The notes: generated by a model from the letters alone, not told the origin. Positions 22,998 to 35,976 are shown, numbered from the stretch's first letter. The stretch is DNA of 64,000 bases from Hypholoma sublateritium FD-334 SS-4 (GCA_000827495.1 KN817639.1:46381-110380), one strand, 5' to 3'. Translations and numbers: made by a program.

Positions 22998-25307
22998 CTA
23001 GATAGACTCCAAGACGCAGTCCACTACCGCACATCTCTTTTCCTCCAATACCACGCGCACGGCCTCGGAGATCACAGAATCCATTTTTTGCTGAAAGGTT
23101 TCTTCATTACTGCCTTCCGATGCCGGTGAGCTGATAGGGCCTCCAAGACGTTCTCCCCATGCCCAGCCCGCCGAAGCTGCAACAGCAATTTGCGAGAAGT
23201 CAGGCGATGCGGGCCCAAAACCGACGGAAAGCTGGGCGCCTGGGACAGAGCTTCCGTGTCCTTTTGGATATACGCCGAGCATGGAAAGTTTAGGGGACTT
23301 CACATATAGATCAGCTCCAGTGTTCATTCCAATATAGACCAGAGACTGACCTTCCACCCGCCGTTGTTCAGGACGATAGTCAGGAAAGGCTACAAGGAAT
23401 ATAAGCTCATCGTCTCTATGTCATGATGGAAAGGGCGCACCGTCTGATATCTATGCGCCATCCAGTACGCTGAGCTCGGCACCCCAAACATGAACGACCC
23501 GTCGCCGACAATGACCACGATGAGTTCGTGCAAGTCACTCCCGGTGACGCCCGCGCGGCTCCCTAGGGACGCGCCAACCGCTGCGCCCAGCGCCCACCCG
23601 AGAGAGGACCCCCCGCTCGTGATTATCGAACCCGGGAGCTCAGGGCGCAGGTGCTGCCAAACCGACGGATAGTTACTGATTGCCTCGTTGAGCACGAGTG
23701 TCCGAGTGGCGTGCGACAGCGTCGCTGCACTGAGCACGCGTCGCACAGTGCTCATGAGGCGCGCCGCGGTGAACGTGAACGCAGGCTCTGCGGTACCAGC
23801 CTGGCCAGCGGGGAGGAGGTAAGGCGGGACGCGCTCGGCGGTGTCGAGAGCATTGACGAGCGCCCTATGAGCGTCGGCCAGTGCTATCCGCCGCGTCGAG
23901 ACGCGTGATTCTGCACCATTATCATTGTTTACGCCGCCGCGCAGCCAGGGCTCTCCCGGCGGGCGGATGCCCATCCCGCGCAACGCGTCTTCGATCTGGC
24001 CGAGCGCGACCTCCGCGTCAGCGCGGCATACGATCTCCGCGTTGACATGCGCGTATCCTACGCCGAGCTTAAGCGGGTCACCGCTGTCAACGACAAAGAC
24101 CCTGGCGCTTGGGAGGGGTTTGTCGTTCACTAGGATCCACGGTAAATCACACTCGAGGACGAGAATGGCGTCTGCATGAGTGAGCCCGTTCCAATGCGAG
24201 CCGGGGGACATGTAGGTGACGCCCGTGTAGCTGGGGTGCGAGAACGGAACGTTCACGGCGGTGGGGCAGGCATTGACAATGGGGATGGCCAGAATATCCG
24301 CCAGCGAGAGCAGCGCCGAGACTGCCGTTTTCGAGCGTCCGACATGCGAGGTGATAATAACCGGGGAAGATGCTTCGAGCAGAGCGGTGGCGATATTAGT
24401 CGCCGCTGGAGTTTGTGACGGATGTGATTTACTCAGTCCCGGTCATTTTCTTGAATATCATAGGCTCACCTTGCGGTGACAAGGCAGACGGCTCGACAGA
24501 TGGCCAGCCAGCCATATCGGCCACCAAGTCGACACTGACAGCATCAATTTCTTCTTCCATGGCCTCCCGTCGCGCCCAAAGATAAACGGGGCCCTTCGGA
24601 TCACTTGTGGCACTGCATTTAGAGATGAGCATGCCAATTTTTAGAATACAGATAAAGATTAAAAGCAGAGATTACGCACATCTGCAGCGCCCGTTTCACG
24701 CTCTTCTCTACGGTCTTGGCGCTGTAGATCTGGGCCGTATGGCGCATGTATTGACGCACAATCGCACTCTGGTCGGGAATGTCTATTTCACCTCAGTTCA
24801 CCGGTGTCCATCGCCGAGATTAACGAAATACACACCTTGGATCCACATAATCCACTCGTTCCTCGCCCCTTTGTGCTCGCTGTCCGCGCTGAAGGGAGAC
24901 GCCCCCGCGTAGATAAGGACAGGCGTCCGACCCCGATCCACATTATGCACAGCGCCTGCCAGTGCCTGCACTCCACGATAGCACAAAGAGCAGCGTCAGT
25001 AATCTGCCTGGATATCGGCGAATGCAATACGCACCTGTGTCCCGACGTCAACATGCACGATCACAGCCGCGATTTTACCCGTCGCCTGTGCGAACCCCTG
25101 CGCGGCGCTGAGCGCGACCATCTCGTTAGGGCATGTCACGACGGTGGGCGTTGTGTTCCCAGTAGCCGACTCGATACGCTGCCTCTCCAGTTCCTCCAGG
25201 AGCGCAGGGTGATCGGAGCCCCAATTGACGAAGGCGTGCGTGATTCCAGCGCGGGAGAGCGTGCGGAGAAAGAGGGTTGACGTGGTGTATGTTGAGGAGG
25301 CAGACAT
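22998..25307 (-). CDS. Thiamine-diphosphate enzyme, acetolactate-synthase-like
   Basis: About seven exons. The N-terminal pyrimidine-binding domain reads A-F-V-N-W-G-S-D-H-P-A-L and T-C-P-N-E-M-V-A-L-S-A-A-Q-G-F, where the Glu should activate the thiamine ring. G-T-Q-A-L-A-G-A-V-H-N-V-D-R-G follows. The central domain contains P-V-I-I-T-S-H-V-G-R-S. The cofactor motif is V-G-D-G-S-F-M-F-G-V-P ending P-F-L-T-I-V-L-N-N-G-G-W, as in the GDG-x(n)-NN signature. The C-terminus is C-A-V-V-D-C-V-L-E-S-I. The order is that of acetolactate synthases, 2-hydroxyacyl-CoA lyases and benzaldehyde-lyase-like enzymes, which make or break C-C bonds next to carbonyls. No N-terminal mitochondrial presequence is evident (start M-S-A-S-S-T-Y), which argues against the housekeeping acetolactate synthase. 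Substrate unknown. Confidence 0.85.
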
Positions 25308-25759
25308 CGGGATACGGGCACTTGGAAGTTGATGAAAAGTTGCCTTTTATTTGAATTTCGCTGCAGAATGTCAGATATCACCTCAGGCCCTGTCATTCGA
25401 TGGGAATATTATCCCGCATCTAGCACTGCTAGCCGAACGCGCATGAGTGTCGCCATTCGACTCTAAAATAGCCTCGTGACTATCATCTTCAAATTCATGC
25501 TGGCTGAATTAACAAGGTATACAACAACTAAAAGATGTTGGATTTTGAAAGACCATCGAAGCGAATGCCCCGAGCGACGCGCTCGATTGAAGGTAAGGGA
25601 GGTCAAATCAGTCGAGCAAAGGGCTGCTTGGCGCTGTCGAAGATGGAAGATGGTCGGTGAGGCGAGGTGGCTCATAGCGTCGCTCCTGTTCCGCGAGATA
25701 TGTCGGGGTACCCTGGCGAAGAGAGGGCAGAAAAAGAAAGAAGTGGCGCTGGAGTACTT
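25308..25759. other. Intergenic between two minus-strand genes
   Basis: Promoter side of the thiamine-diphosphate enzyme and 3' side of the basic protein. No gene seen. Confidence 0.5.
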
Positions 25760-26598
25760 CTATTCGTCGTCTTTGTCTCCAAGATCCCCGTTTTTTCTCA
25801 TGCTGGCTTTGAGATCACGGTAACGCGCAATAGCCTTCTCGCGTTCCTGCTCCATCATCACCTTTTGCGCCATCGACAGCACGCCGTCCCGCTTTCCAAT
25901 CGCCGAGGTTATGCCCCTAAGAAGTTTTTTGAATTCCGGAGGCGCCTGTGCGACGTCGTTGAGACGCCTGGGGGCCGACGAGGATACGGATTGGAATTCT
26001 TTTTGACGGTCCTTGAATTTGTCTGTCTCAGGAGGCGGGGAGACAGGCTGTGGCTTCTTCGGCGTTTCTTCTTCTTCTTTGGCCTTGCTCTTGGACTGTC
26101 TGGCCTTTTTCGCTTCTATTCGGGCTTCGTGTTCTGCCTTGGCAGTACTACGAGCAACGGCGCGCGAGGTCTGCACGGCAGTTTTGACGAGAGGTCGTAA
26201 GTCGTCTTCGACGCGTCTAAGAATGATGTGAGCCTGGATCAAGAAAGGCTAAGGCCTCGACGCACCTGTTAAAGTGTTGTATAGACTCGCCCGGCTGGAT
26301 TTTCAGCGCCACCGACTTGTTGTTGGTGATTTTCCCCGTCTTTTGCTTTTTGGCCGCCTGCTCCCCTTCCTCTTCTCGCTTCCGTTTCTTCAATTTGAAC
26401 TCGTCGCGCACTGCTTGAGAGTTGAATACCCGGGCAGCTGACTTGGGAATAGGTTCATTTCTGAGCGAGTCTTTTCCTGGAGCTAGGTCCGTTCCTCTGT
26501 AAGCAGATCAGGGCTTTTGCGAGTAAAATAATGTCGGTTTGCATACGTTTCACTGCGGAGTCTATCCCGTGTTGTTCGCTTCGCTTTCTTGTGAGGCA
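25760..26598 (-). CDS. Basic coiled-coil, probably nucleolar protein (CCDC137-like?)
   Basis: Three exons. The first encodes M-P-H-K-K-A-K-R-T-T-R-D-R-L-R-S-E-T, then an intron (gtatgc ... ttacag) leads to G-T-D-L-A-P-G-K-D-S-L. A second intron joins I-Q-H-F-N-R to R-V-E-D-D-L-R-P-L-V-K. The protein, about 245 residues, is dominated by Lys/Arg/Glu blocks (K-L-K-K-R-K-R-E-E-E; E-A-R-I-E-A-K-K-A-R-Q) predicted to be helical, with nuclear-localisation-like clusters. The arrangement resembles fungal proteins of the CCDC137/ribosome-biogenesis sort, but I do not recognise a definite domain and the name is tentative. It shares a 315-bp divergent intergenic region with the DUF4139 gene. Confidence 0.65.
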
Positions 26599-26913
26599 TT
26601 CAAGCTGAATCAAAAGGTGTGTGTGGGACGAAAGACCAAGGTAGCCGAAGAAAATGATTCAAGAGTCAAGCTGAGGAAAATTGGGCAGAGCAAAACTTCG
26701 GCCCCGATGGATAGGGGAAAACAGCCTTCGGGTATTGCCGTTGTTAACGTTGATCTTCAACTTGCGACGTCAACGTTACATATGTACATAAGTACCCCTC
26801 ATATCTGTCACTGGCTTTGCACTGCATGTCATTCCCGTATAAAAGCCTTGTCCAGGTCTCTGTTATTCTCACAACACCTCTGGTACAGCCCATTTTCCTT
26901 GCCCAAGTCATAA
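26599..26913. promoter_or_regulatory. Bidirectional promoter region
   Basis: Short spacer between the divergent starts of the basic protein (26598, minus) and the DUF4139 protein (26914, plus). A TATA-like ATATGTACATAAGT-type segment and a CCGTATAAAAGCC stretch lie about 75 nt before the plus-strand start. Confidence 0.45.
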
Positions 26914-28864
26914 ATGTCTCGCTCGCGCTCAAACTCTATTAACGAACCTCCTCCAACGTTCCAAGCGGTGAACGAGATCGAGCTCGACTCTGTCAGGGTC
27001 AGCAAGATCGTCAGTGTGAGCGTCTACAGCGGTCGCGCAGAGGTGACGCGCCTCTTCAAGTTTGCTGTGAAGACAGGGCAGAATCAGCTCACCATCCTCG
27101 GTCTGCCCAACGTTCTCGACCGCGAATCCTTGAAGTACGTCTTGAGCGCCGTTCGCGGGGTTGAGTGCTGATTGGGAGGTTTAGGGTCGAAGGACGGGGT
27201 GCGGCCACCATCCATGACGTTGCTATTGCAACAATCTCCGACCCGCTCCTTTCAGCGCCGGCGCCGACGCCAGAGCTGACGGAACTGCAGGCGACACAGA
27301 AGCGCAACCATCAGGCGCTCGCACGTACGCGGAAGTCTATCACTGCGCTTGAAGGCTATCTCGCGTCCATACGCGCGGAAAACATCTCTGCAGACCAGCT
27401 CAAGGCTGCGATGGAGACGTATGCAACGAACGCGGAAGCTCTAGACGACAGGGTGACGGCGCTGGAGCAAGATATCAAGCTCACTGGAGAATTGATCCAG
27501 ACGGAATTTGCAAAGACGCGCCGCCCGCAGAACACGAAGCTGAACGTGAAGGTGACCATTGGTGTGTTTGCAGATGAGGAGAGAGAGATCAGCATTGCGC
27601 TTGTTTACGGTGAGCACAAGGACTGTCGCGTCACTAATTGTACTTAAGGACTCCCTAGCGGTTACTCAGGCGACGTGGTTCGCGGGCTATGATATCCGCG
27701 TCGATATGCAGACCAAAGAGCGAGCAGTGGACCTGACGTACAAGGCGACTATCACACAGAACACTGGCGAGGACTGGGTTGACGTACCCCTCACTCTTGA
27801 GACGACGACACCGACCTTCGGCGTTGGAGTACCCTCGCTGACGCCTTGGACACTCTCAGTTGCGTCAAAGCCTCATTCTGCAGCGTCGACCATAGTAGAA
27901 CACGATTTTGGCTCAAGTATGCCTCGCGCTCCCCCACTGCGCTCGATGATGGCTCGGAAAAAAACTAAATCAGCGGAAGAGGCTTATGAGGAGGAGGAGG
28001 AATACGAACAGGAAATTGTGCGCCATCGGGAGTCGCACGTTTCATCGAAAGGCGCTGTGAGCGCAACATTCGGTATTCCTGGGCTCATCACCGTACCGAG
28101 CTACGGCACAGGGCACAACGTCACCATCGCACGTCTCAGTCTCGACGCCACCATGACCTGGGTGTGTGTCCCGAAGAAAGACACCAGAGTCCATCTCAAG
28201 GTACGCCCGCCGCTGTACTCGTATCCTCCAGCATGTTGATATTCCACAGGCTAAAATCAAGAATGCGTCAGAGTACACGCTCCTCGCAGGAAGCGCGAGC
28301 GTCTACGTCGACGGCAGTTTTATCTCAAAGTCCGCCGTGCCGCTCGTGAGCTCTGACGAGAACTTTGATTGCGCTCTCGGGCTCGACCCGTCCGTGCGCG
28401 TCACCTACCACCCGCTCAGCAAGAAGAGTGCGCAGTCCGGCCTGTTCACGACAAACACGGTGCAGAGTTTTACACAGCGCGTTACGGTCCACAACTCGCG
28501 CGCGGCAGGCAGCGGTGCGGCGGGCCTCGCCGTGCGTGTCGTGGACCAAGTGCCTGTATCAGAGGATGCAACTATTACGGTGAAGCTGCAGCAACCAGCA
28601 CTGGTTCAGCCTGGTGGCGCAGACGGTACGCGTAGCCTGAGCGGGCCAGATACGAAGATCGCGCTTCCTGTGAAGGTTGGTGCAGGCGTGGTGGCTGCGT
28701 GGGCGGGGTCGGAAGACGGACCGGGTCAGGATGTTGATGTAGAGGCGCTGGGAAAAGACGGCAAACTTACGTGGACTTGCACGGTTCCGCCGCAGACGAA
28801 GGTCGAGCTAGTTCTTCAGTATGAGATTTCCGCGCCCGTGAAGACGAAGATTGCGGGCATTTGA
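26914..28864 (+). CDS. DUF4139/DUF4140 (mucoidy-inhibitor-A-like) protein
   Basis: Four exons. Introns join R-E-S-L-K to V-E-G-R-G-A, S-I-A-L-V-Y to A-V-T-Q-A-T-W-F, and V-H-L-K to A-K-I-K-N-A. The N-terminal DUF4140 region (V-S-V-Y-S-G-R-A-E-V-T-R) is followed by a coiled-coil of about 90 residues (L-Q-A-T-Q-K-R-N-H-Q...). The beta-rich DUF4139 domain starts A-T-W-F-A-G-Y-D-I-R-V-D and includes N-T-G-E-D-W-V-D-V-P-L-T-L, Y-T-L-L-A-G-S-A-S-V-Y-V-D-G and a C-terminus K-V-E-L-V-L-Q-Y-E-I-S-A-P. Proteins of this family are widespread in fungi and bacteria, with unknown biochemical role. An acidic insertion (E-E-E-E-Y-E-Q-E-I) sits in the middle. The start is the first ATG of the frame, before S-R-S-R-S-N-S. 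Confidence 0.85.
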
Positions 28865-30521
28865 TATCTAGCCAGGACTAGGTATCTTACTAAGTATCCG
28901 CAACCTGCGGGGGCGTGGCTCGCTTCGCCATCCTAGTCGTAAGGTAATTGTACATCATAGTAAAGGGAATTTATTATCTATCTAAACTCTTTCTACGCTA
29001 ATGGAAGTTAAATAGAGCGGCAGCATCGGGAGCGAGGGGCCGTCGCATACGGCGCGACGCGTCAACGAGGGCAAAGCGAGGGTCAAAGATTTTGGGCCTC
29101 TCAACCTGCAAATCCCGTTTTTCTACTCCCAAATACCTAACCTGTGTCGTCGTTGGGCTATGTAGCAATCGTAACGCGAAGCATCAGTGCAGATACGATC
29201 AGTCCCTGTTGTTCTGCTGAGCAAAAAAGCCACGCTCAGTACAAGCTCAGTTATAGAGAGGAATACGGCACCTGGCCACGTCAATCGGGCAATTTTTTTT
29301 TGGATATATACGAGCTTTTTACTTTTTACTATGTACGAAGTTTAAGGAGGAGCTGACAGTATACTACTTATGACGAAGATATAGCACCGGAAACATTGAG
29401 GCTGTTTACCCCGGAATTTTGCACCGTAAGTTTTGTGCTTGCTTCGCTCGCAATAAATTGCGATGTAGAACATAATTTCTATCATAAGCTGGCACAAAGC
29501 TGACCCCTGCTAACCCCTAGACTGGGAGTCGTACCCAAAGAATCGAGAATGAAGCTGGTACGCGGTGTGTACTGGTGTGTACGCGTTGCTTGGCTTGGTT
29601 GAAATTATCTGTTTGTTCCTCTCCTTACTTCCTTTGCGCGAGCTATTTCTTGTCAAGATCGTTCGCGTCAGTGGCTCCGGCTAGGCTCTATCTCGAGTCT
29701 CGAAGTCTAGGAAGTGCTATGCTGCAATCATATCACTTATACTGATAGATTCCGCTGGTGTTTCTCCGATACAAGTCAAAGGTGCGTGCGTTCATCCCTC
29801 CCTTGTGGCACAAGTACATGTAGGATATATGCTCATTAACGACGGCGTACAGAAGCCGCTCTGAAACTGACATATCTGCAATAGAAGTAGAATGTCCATG
29901 CAAGTCTACAACGGTATACAAACGCAAGTCTCATGGCGGATTTTTGCTTGGGCGATGATAGTTATTTTTGACCGCCGCCTCCACATGATGCCCTTCGACA
30001 GCGCGCATATACCACCCGAGAAGCTACTCGGATCTCATCTGCTTATCAGTTGAAGCATTTTACTTCTTCTCTATACATGCGGCCTCGCATGCGCCTCCGA
30101 CGCGGTAACGACATTCAGGTTGAACTTGTGAATCTTTAAATATCTCACCATTGCGCGCACATGCTGGCTGCTCATTCTACCTGCCTTATCCCGGGTCTCT
30201 GCGAACTATTAGCCTTCTACGCACTCACGAGAGGTCTCTTTCTCAACATCCGCGTTGCTTTCGGGGAAATCGATTTATTTTTGTCTTTTGTACGTCGTGC
30301 CATATCTGATTTCAATCGAAGCTCACTACGACCACCTTGCTTTCTAGTGAGCGATATGAACATTGCTCACTTGGTTTCCTCGATCATTTGCATGAATATT
30401 GAGAGACCCGCCAGTGCAATGCGTCTGCTGTGTAAAAATAGCCTCTCGGGTGGTTGACTTATAACTCGCCGACCACGAATTCCTTATGTACTTTGTCCAA
30501 GGTTTTGAATCGTCCGGCGAC
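28865..30521. other. 1.7-kb gene-free interval
   Basis: A+T-rich, with short frames only and none with codon runs or splice sites I can support. The right part contains the promoter of the first carboxypeptidase. Confidence 0.5.
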
Positions 30522-32646
30522 ATGATTCTCTCCACCTTACTCACTGTGCTCACAATCTCACCCTGGCATGGTGCCTTAGCCGGCCAAATACCAACGGTCA
30601 ACGGAATCCTTGGAGGTGTACCTACCATTAAACCAGACACCTTCAAAGGGGCCGATGTTCTCCCGCTAGCTACTACGCCTGGAAAATTACGAGTCGTAGA
30701 AAACTCGGGCGTTTGCGGTGAGTACTCTGTTTTCAACTACTGCTTCAATGTACCATTGATGTTTACGCTGTTTTAGAAACTACTCCAGGAGTCTTCCAGG
30801 CATCTGGATATGGCGACTTAACTGCTACCGAAAGCATATGGTTGGTTCCCTCCGTCTCATTCTGCATCTCAAAATCACATAATTTTCAAGGTTCTGGTTC
30901 TTCGCAGCACGAAACAATCCTGATACAGCACCCCTTGCTTTGTGGTTCAATGGCGGCGTGAGTAAATCACTTCTTTGAAGCCATACTCATATACTATACT
31001 AACTGTCGATGGTGTAGCCGGGAAGCTCGAGCATGATTGGTCTCTTCCAGGAACATGGCCCCTGCAGGATCACCAACGACAGCTCGAGCGTGACCCTGAA
31101 TCCTTTCTCCTGGAATAACAACGCAAATGTCCTGTATATTGATCAGCCTGTCGGTGTGGGTTTCTCGCACGGAGACCTCAATGTCGGGACATCACAGGAG
31201 GCAGCGTCCGACATCTGGACTTTTATGCAAATCTTCCTCGCCGATTCGCGATTTTCGAAGTATGCGCCCAATAACCTTGCAATCTGGACAGAATCGTGAG
31301 CGGACCGCTTCATACAAAGCGTTCCAGATGCTGAATGCGATTTATATAGGTACGGTGGACATTATGGACCCACATTCGCCTCGTACGTTTTAACACCTCT
31401 ATGTAGTTCTCCTTTTTGTATAACAAGTTATACAGATATTTCCTTTCGCAGAACGCTGCCATCGCCGCAGGAAAGTTGACCGGAATTCCTCTCAATCTAA
31501 AAGTCCTCGGAGTAGGAGACGGTCTGACTGTAAGCCATTTTTCGCGCTGTTAGAGGTTATATTTTGAAGGTTTTCTGTAAAAAGGATCCGTTAAGCCAAT
31601 ACCCAGGATATATAAGTTACGCCGGAAATAACCCGTACCACGCACTTGTGTCTACTTCCACCATCACCAAAGCAAACACCTCATGGACCTCTTCCACCGG
31701 TTGCAAAGCTCAGGTATGCTGCCTTCTAAAAAAAGTGATGCGTTTACGGAAATCTTACCATACATAGATTACATCGTGTAACAACGGCGGCTCAAACTCC
31801 GTATGCTCTAAGGCACAGAGTTTCTGTAACAACAACATTCTTTCCCCTCTCGCTGGAAATTTCGATGTGAAGCAACTCCCATTCATCGAACTACACCTGT
31901 ATCTAATCCTCGTTGGCAACAGGTTTACTACGTTCCGACTGCAAATCCCGATCCCTACCCGGCTGACATCACGGACTACATCAACTCTCTAAAAACCAAG
32001 ATTGGTGCAGAGGCGACATGGAAAGAGACGAACAATAATGTTTATAACAATTTTGCCGCGACCGGCAAGTATTTCTCCATGCTGTTCTTGGAACGCAGGC
32101 TAAAATACTTCCGTGGACCGTAGGTGATTGGATGAGAAATTCGCGACCTCTGCTCGAGGGTGTCATCAATGCTGGGGTACGTGTAGTCTTCAGCCTACAT
32201 GGAAGCGGACTAAAGGACAATGCAGGTCCGCACCATTGTTTATGATGGAGATGCTGTATGCCACAATGAAATCACTCGTTCTGTACTTCCTAACTCGTTC
32301 GTATCTGTAGGATTTCATTCTCAACTTCAACGGCGTGGAAGCCATGGTTGCAAACCTCAACATGACTTTCACTTCGCTCTTAAAGCAGCAAGCCTTCCAA
32401 ACCTACACCGTTGCAGGCCAGTCCGCGGGGCAATTCAAGAATGCGGGTACGTTCTCGTATGTCCGCATATTTGGTGCCGGCCACGAAGTTCCCGCTTACA
32501 AGGTAAATTGACCACTCAATCTTCTCCGAGGTTCAACATCCCATATTGACCTCATTTTGTGACAGTTCGGTAAACTGGCCGTTGGACAGGCCGCATCGCA
32601 AATGTTCGAACAAATTATGGCCAATCAATCGCTCTCCTCCACGTAG
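30522..32646 (+). CDS. Secreted serine carboxypeptidase S10, copy 1
   Basis: The start is the ATG before I-L-S-T-L-L-T-V-L, because this gives a proper signal peptide (to about G-A-L-A-G-Q) aligned with copy 2; an ATG 36 nt upstream is in frame. The oxyanion motif N-G-G-P-G-S-S-S-M spans an intron. The catalytic Ser motif T-E-S-Y-G-G-H-Y-G-P spans another, with the Ser codon split. The Asp is in D-G-D-A-D-F-I-L-N and the His in G-A-G-H-E-V-P-A-Y. The enzyme removes C-terminal residues from peptides at acid pH, in the secretory pathway, vacuole or outside the cell. It forms a tandem pair with the gene 769 bp downstream, sharing long identical stretches such as [15 protein letters not shown]. 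Intron 32065-32123 has a GC donor where copy 2 has GT. Confidence 0.9.
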
Positions 32647-33414
32647 GCTTGTCATCTGACACTCAGGAAGTCAATGCCAAAAGAAATTCGCCATTGATAA
32701 ACACTGGTCCTAATCCTCCTCTATAAGGCACATACACTGTAATCATGATATGTGTAGCAAGAAAATAAATCTAAGTGTACTTGGGCGGTACTTGGGCGGT
32801 AAAGAAGGGTGATGCCCTTACTAGTAGGCGATCCGCTGACAATGTTTCGTACATGATACGTCCTGTCCGCATCGTCGTGTTCGGACCGCGGAAGTCGTAG
32901 AAATACTGCCGATGGGTAGGTCGTCATCTGACTGGATGCCGTCAGCTTTGACGAACACATTAGTTGCGTTGTGCCACAGTGACTCCGACCTACGTCAGGC
33001 TATGGAACGATGATTGATAATTGTGCAAAGGCGATTTATGTAAACATTTAGTAAATCACTTTATGAAGTCAACCTCGAAACACAACGAGCGGATGGCTCT
33101 CAAAAATAATTTTTTCTGCACGATTGTGCAAATCGGACTCGGACGTTCTTGCTGTCCGCCTCCGAAGATCCATACGCCATGTCCTCATTATCATGGTCAC
33201 AACTACACTATCCATGCTGATCTTTATCGTATCGCATGGATCATATCTTCTTAAATGCCCTACTATGCGGCAGAGAAGTAGTGTAGTAGTAAGGCTCCAA
33301 GATAAACGGCCCGCTTGCAAAGTTCCGAGCTTCGAAGACGTGGCCAAAAATAGATTTTGGAATATATATCTTCAGAAGAATTGAACTTCTGGCCTTTCAT
33401 TCAAGGCGGTCATC
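32647..33414. other. Spacer between the tandem carboxypeptidases
   Basis: Holds the 3' region of copy 1 and the promoter of copy 2. No additional gene recognised. Confidence 0.55.
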
Positions 33415-35609
33415 ATGCGATTGACTCTAATATCTTTCCTCTCTCTCTTGCCTTGGCCTGTGGTATATTCGGGGCAGATACCCGTCGTTGACGGGGTCAT
33501 TGGGGGCGTTCCTGGCCCTGACTCTAATTTTGTAGAGTTGCTCGCGGTACCCCAGGTGGTCGACGTAGTGACTACTCCTGGAAAATTACGTGTAGTAGAA
33601 AACTCTGGCATTTGCGGTGGGTGTATGATTTTTCACTATCTTGAACGTGGGCTGAATTTTTTCGCCACTGTAATAGAGACAACTCCTCATGTGTTTCAGG
33701 CGTCGGGATACGGCGATCTCACCGCAACGGAAAGTCTTTGGTACGAAATTATACGCCTCGCCGCCTACCAGTGTAGCAGTAGGACGCTCAATGTATTGCA
33801 GGTTCTGGTATTTCGAATCCAGAAAGAGTCCTGAGACTGCCCCCCTCGTCCTTTGGCTCAACGGCGGTGTACGTTTTCCAAGATGATCCTTGAGCAGTGT
33901 CAAATTTCTTGAACCATTATGCATTTTATTTTAGCCGGGTAGCTCGAGTATGATCGGCCTGCTTCAAGAACATGGCCCCTGCCGAATCACCAATGACAGT
34001 ACCTCGGTCACCCTGAACCCTTTTTCGTGGAACAACGAAGCCAACGTTCTTTACATCGACCAACCTGTCGGGGTGGGCTTCTCGCACGGAGATCTGAATG
34101 TTGGAACGTCTGAAGAGGCTGCTGCTGATGTTTGGACGTTCCTCCAAATATTCCTTTCAGATTCGAGATTTGCACACCTACGTTTCCAGAAGCTCGGCCT
34201 CTGGACAGAATCGTGCGCAATCCTTTTTGTCGTATTATTTGTCATTTACATTTACAATACAATATATAGCTACGGAGGCCACTATGGTCCGACGTTTGCA
34301 GCGTATGTGGACTGACAGTGTATAAAATATTGTTAGGGCTAACGAGACTTCCTACAGGTATTTCCTGACCCAAAACGAAGCTATTTCCAGGCGACAGATC
34401 ACAGGAATTCCCCTTAACCTCCAAGTCCTTGGGATCGGGGACGGCCTCACGGTACTGATATCTTGTTAGGGAAGAGCGATAATCCTGCTAAAATGTAACT
34501 ATCAGAACCCGCTCATACAATACCCTGGCTACATCACTTATGCCGGACATAATCCATACCATCCTCTGGTGACCGAAGACGTTATTGCCGCTGCCAATGT
34601 GTCTTGGACGACGCCTGTAACTGGATGCAAAGATTTGGTAGGCCACCAATTCATATTTAGCTTAAATCCAGTACGTTTTCAATCTCAATACTGGTCGTCA
34701 TTTTTAATCTAGATTGTTGCATGCAACGGTATAAACGGAACCAATGCAATTTGTTCCTCGGCGCAAAGCTTTTGCAACAACAATATCCTTTCGCCACTTG
34801 CGGGAAACTGGGATGTCTACTATGTTCTGACACAGAATCCCGATCCATACCCCCCAGAGATTGCGACGTATCTGAACGCCGTGGCGTCCCAGATCGGTGG
34901 AGAGGTCACTTGGACTCAGTCTAGCAATGCTGTCTACCGAAATTTCTCGAAGACCGGTAAGCTCATATAAATAGTCTATAGGGAGTCTTTTGACATGGGT
35001 CTACAGGTGACTGGATGAGAAACTCTGCTCCTGATTTGGAGTTTGTTATCGACTCTGGGGTGAGGCGTCTCCTTCTCAATAAACACATACTATTTCCATT
35101 TTCTTATTTTCAATGGTGCCTCTAGATCAGAACAATAATATATGACGGCGGGGCGGTATGAATCTGGCAAACATGCGCTATGCTGTATATTTACATGCTC
35201 TGAAGGACTATATCTTGAATCACTACGGCGTCGAGGCGATGGTAACTCCTACATTTCGAACTGCACATATACGATTACTAACTAACGGGGAACTTGAAAC
35301 CAATTTCGTTATAGGTCAATAATCTTCAGACCATCTACTCGGACTTATTCAAGCGCCAGAAATTTGAAACCTTCAAGGTTGCAGGTCAAGAAACAGGGAT
35401 CTACAAGAATGCTGGAAGGTTTTCTTATGTGCGTATTTTCGGGGCCGGGCACGAAGTCCCAGCGTACAAGGTACGGGAATAATATATACATTGCACTAAC
35501 AATTTAATTTACTAATTCTGCTTGGAAGTATGGCAACTTGGCTTACGGTCAAGCTGCGGCACAATTTTTCACGCAAATCATGCGTGACGAAAGTTTATCG
35601 AGTACATAA
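33415..35609 (+). CDS. Secreted serine carboxypeptidase S10, copy 2
   Basis: The signal peptide begins M-R-L-T-L-I-S-F-L-S-L-L-P-W. The same exon structure as copy 1 is seen: N-G-G-P-G-S-S-S-M across an intron, Y-G-G-H-Y-G-P after a split Ser codon, the Asp in D-G-G-A-D-Y-I-L-N and the His in [10 protein letters not shown]. All triad residues are present. Differences from copy 1 include D-G-G-A-D for D-G-D-A-D next to the catalytic Asp, and a changed segment before the active Ser (H-L-R-F-Q-K-L-G-L-W for [10 protein letters not shown]), which could change specificity. The protein ends E-S-L-S-S-T like copy 1. The pair is a tandem duplication; sequence divergence says it is not recent. Confidence 0.9.
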
Positions 35610-35976
35610 CACTTCGGTACTAAGTAGTAGGCTAGTGGGGTTCAAAGTTGTTTGCCAATGATTAAGGGTTCGAACTGGATCTTGAAGCTGGAAGTTCGTG
35701 GGAAAAAAAACACTCGGGGCACTGCGCTATGGGCTCATATGTCATTTAGTCATAATTAACGGAGAATAAGTTGGATACGCCAAATCCACGCTCGAGCCTC
35801 CTTGTCAGAGATCAAAGCTTTATGTGTCTGAATTTGGATCCGCCATCATTTGTACAATCACGTAATAGGTACAAACAAAATGTCATCCTTGCCCTTCACC
35901 ACAACTTTGGCGTTCAGATTGACGAGGAGTGGCATTCTTGCCCAGGTTGCAGCTGTTAGCTTCATATCCTATTCTG
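35610..35976. other. Intergenic, promoter side of the DUF6535 gene
   Basis: No gene recognised. An earlier ATG at 35880 opens a short frame, but no adequate intron would join it to the downstream gene. Confidence 0.45.
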
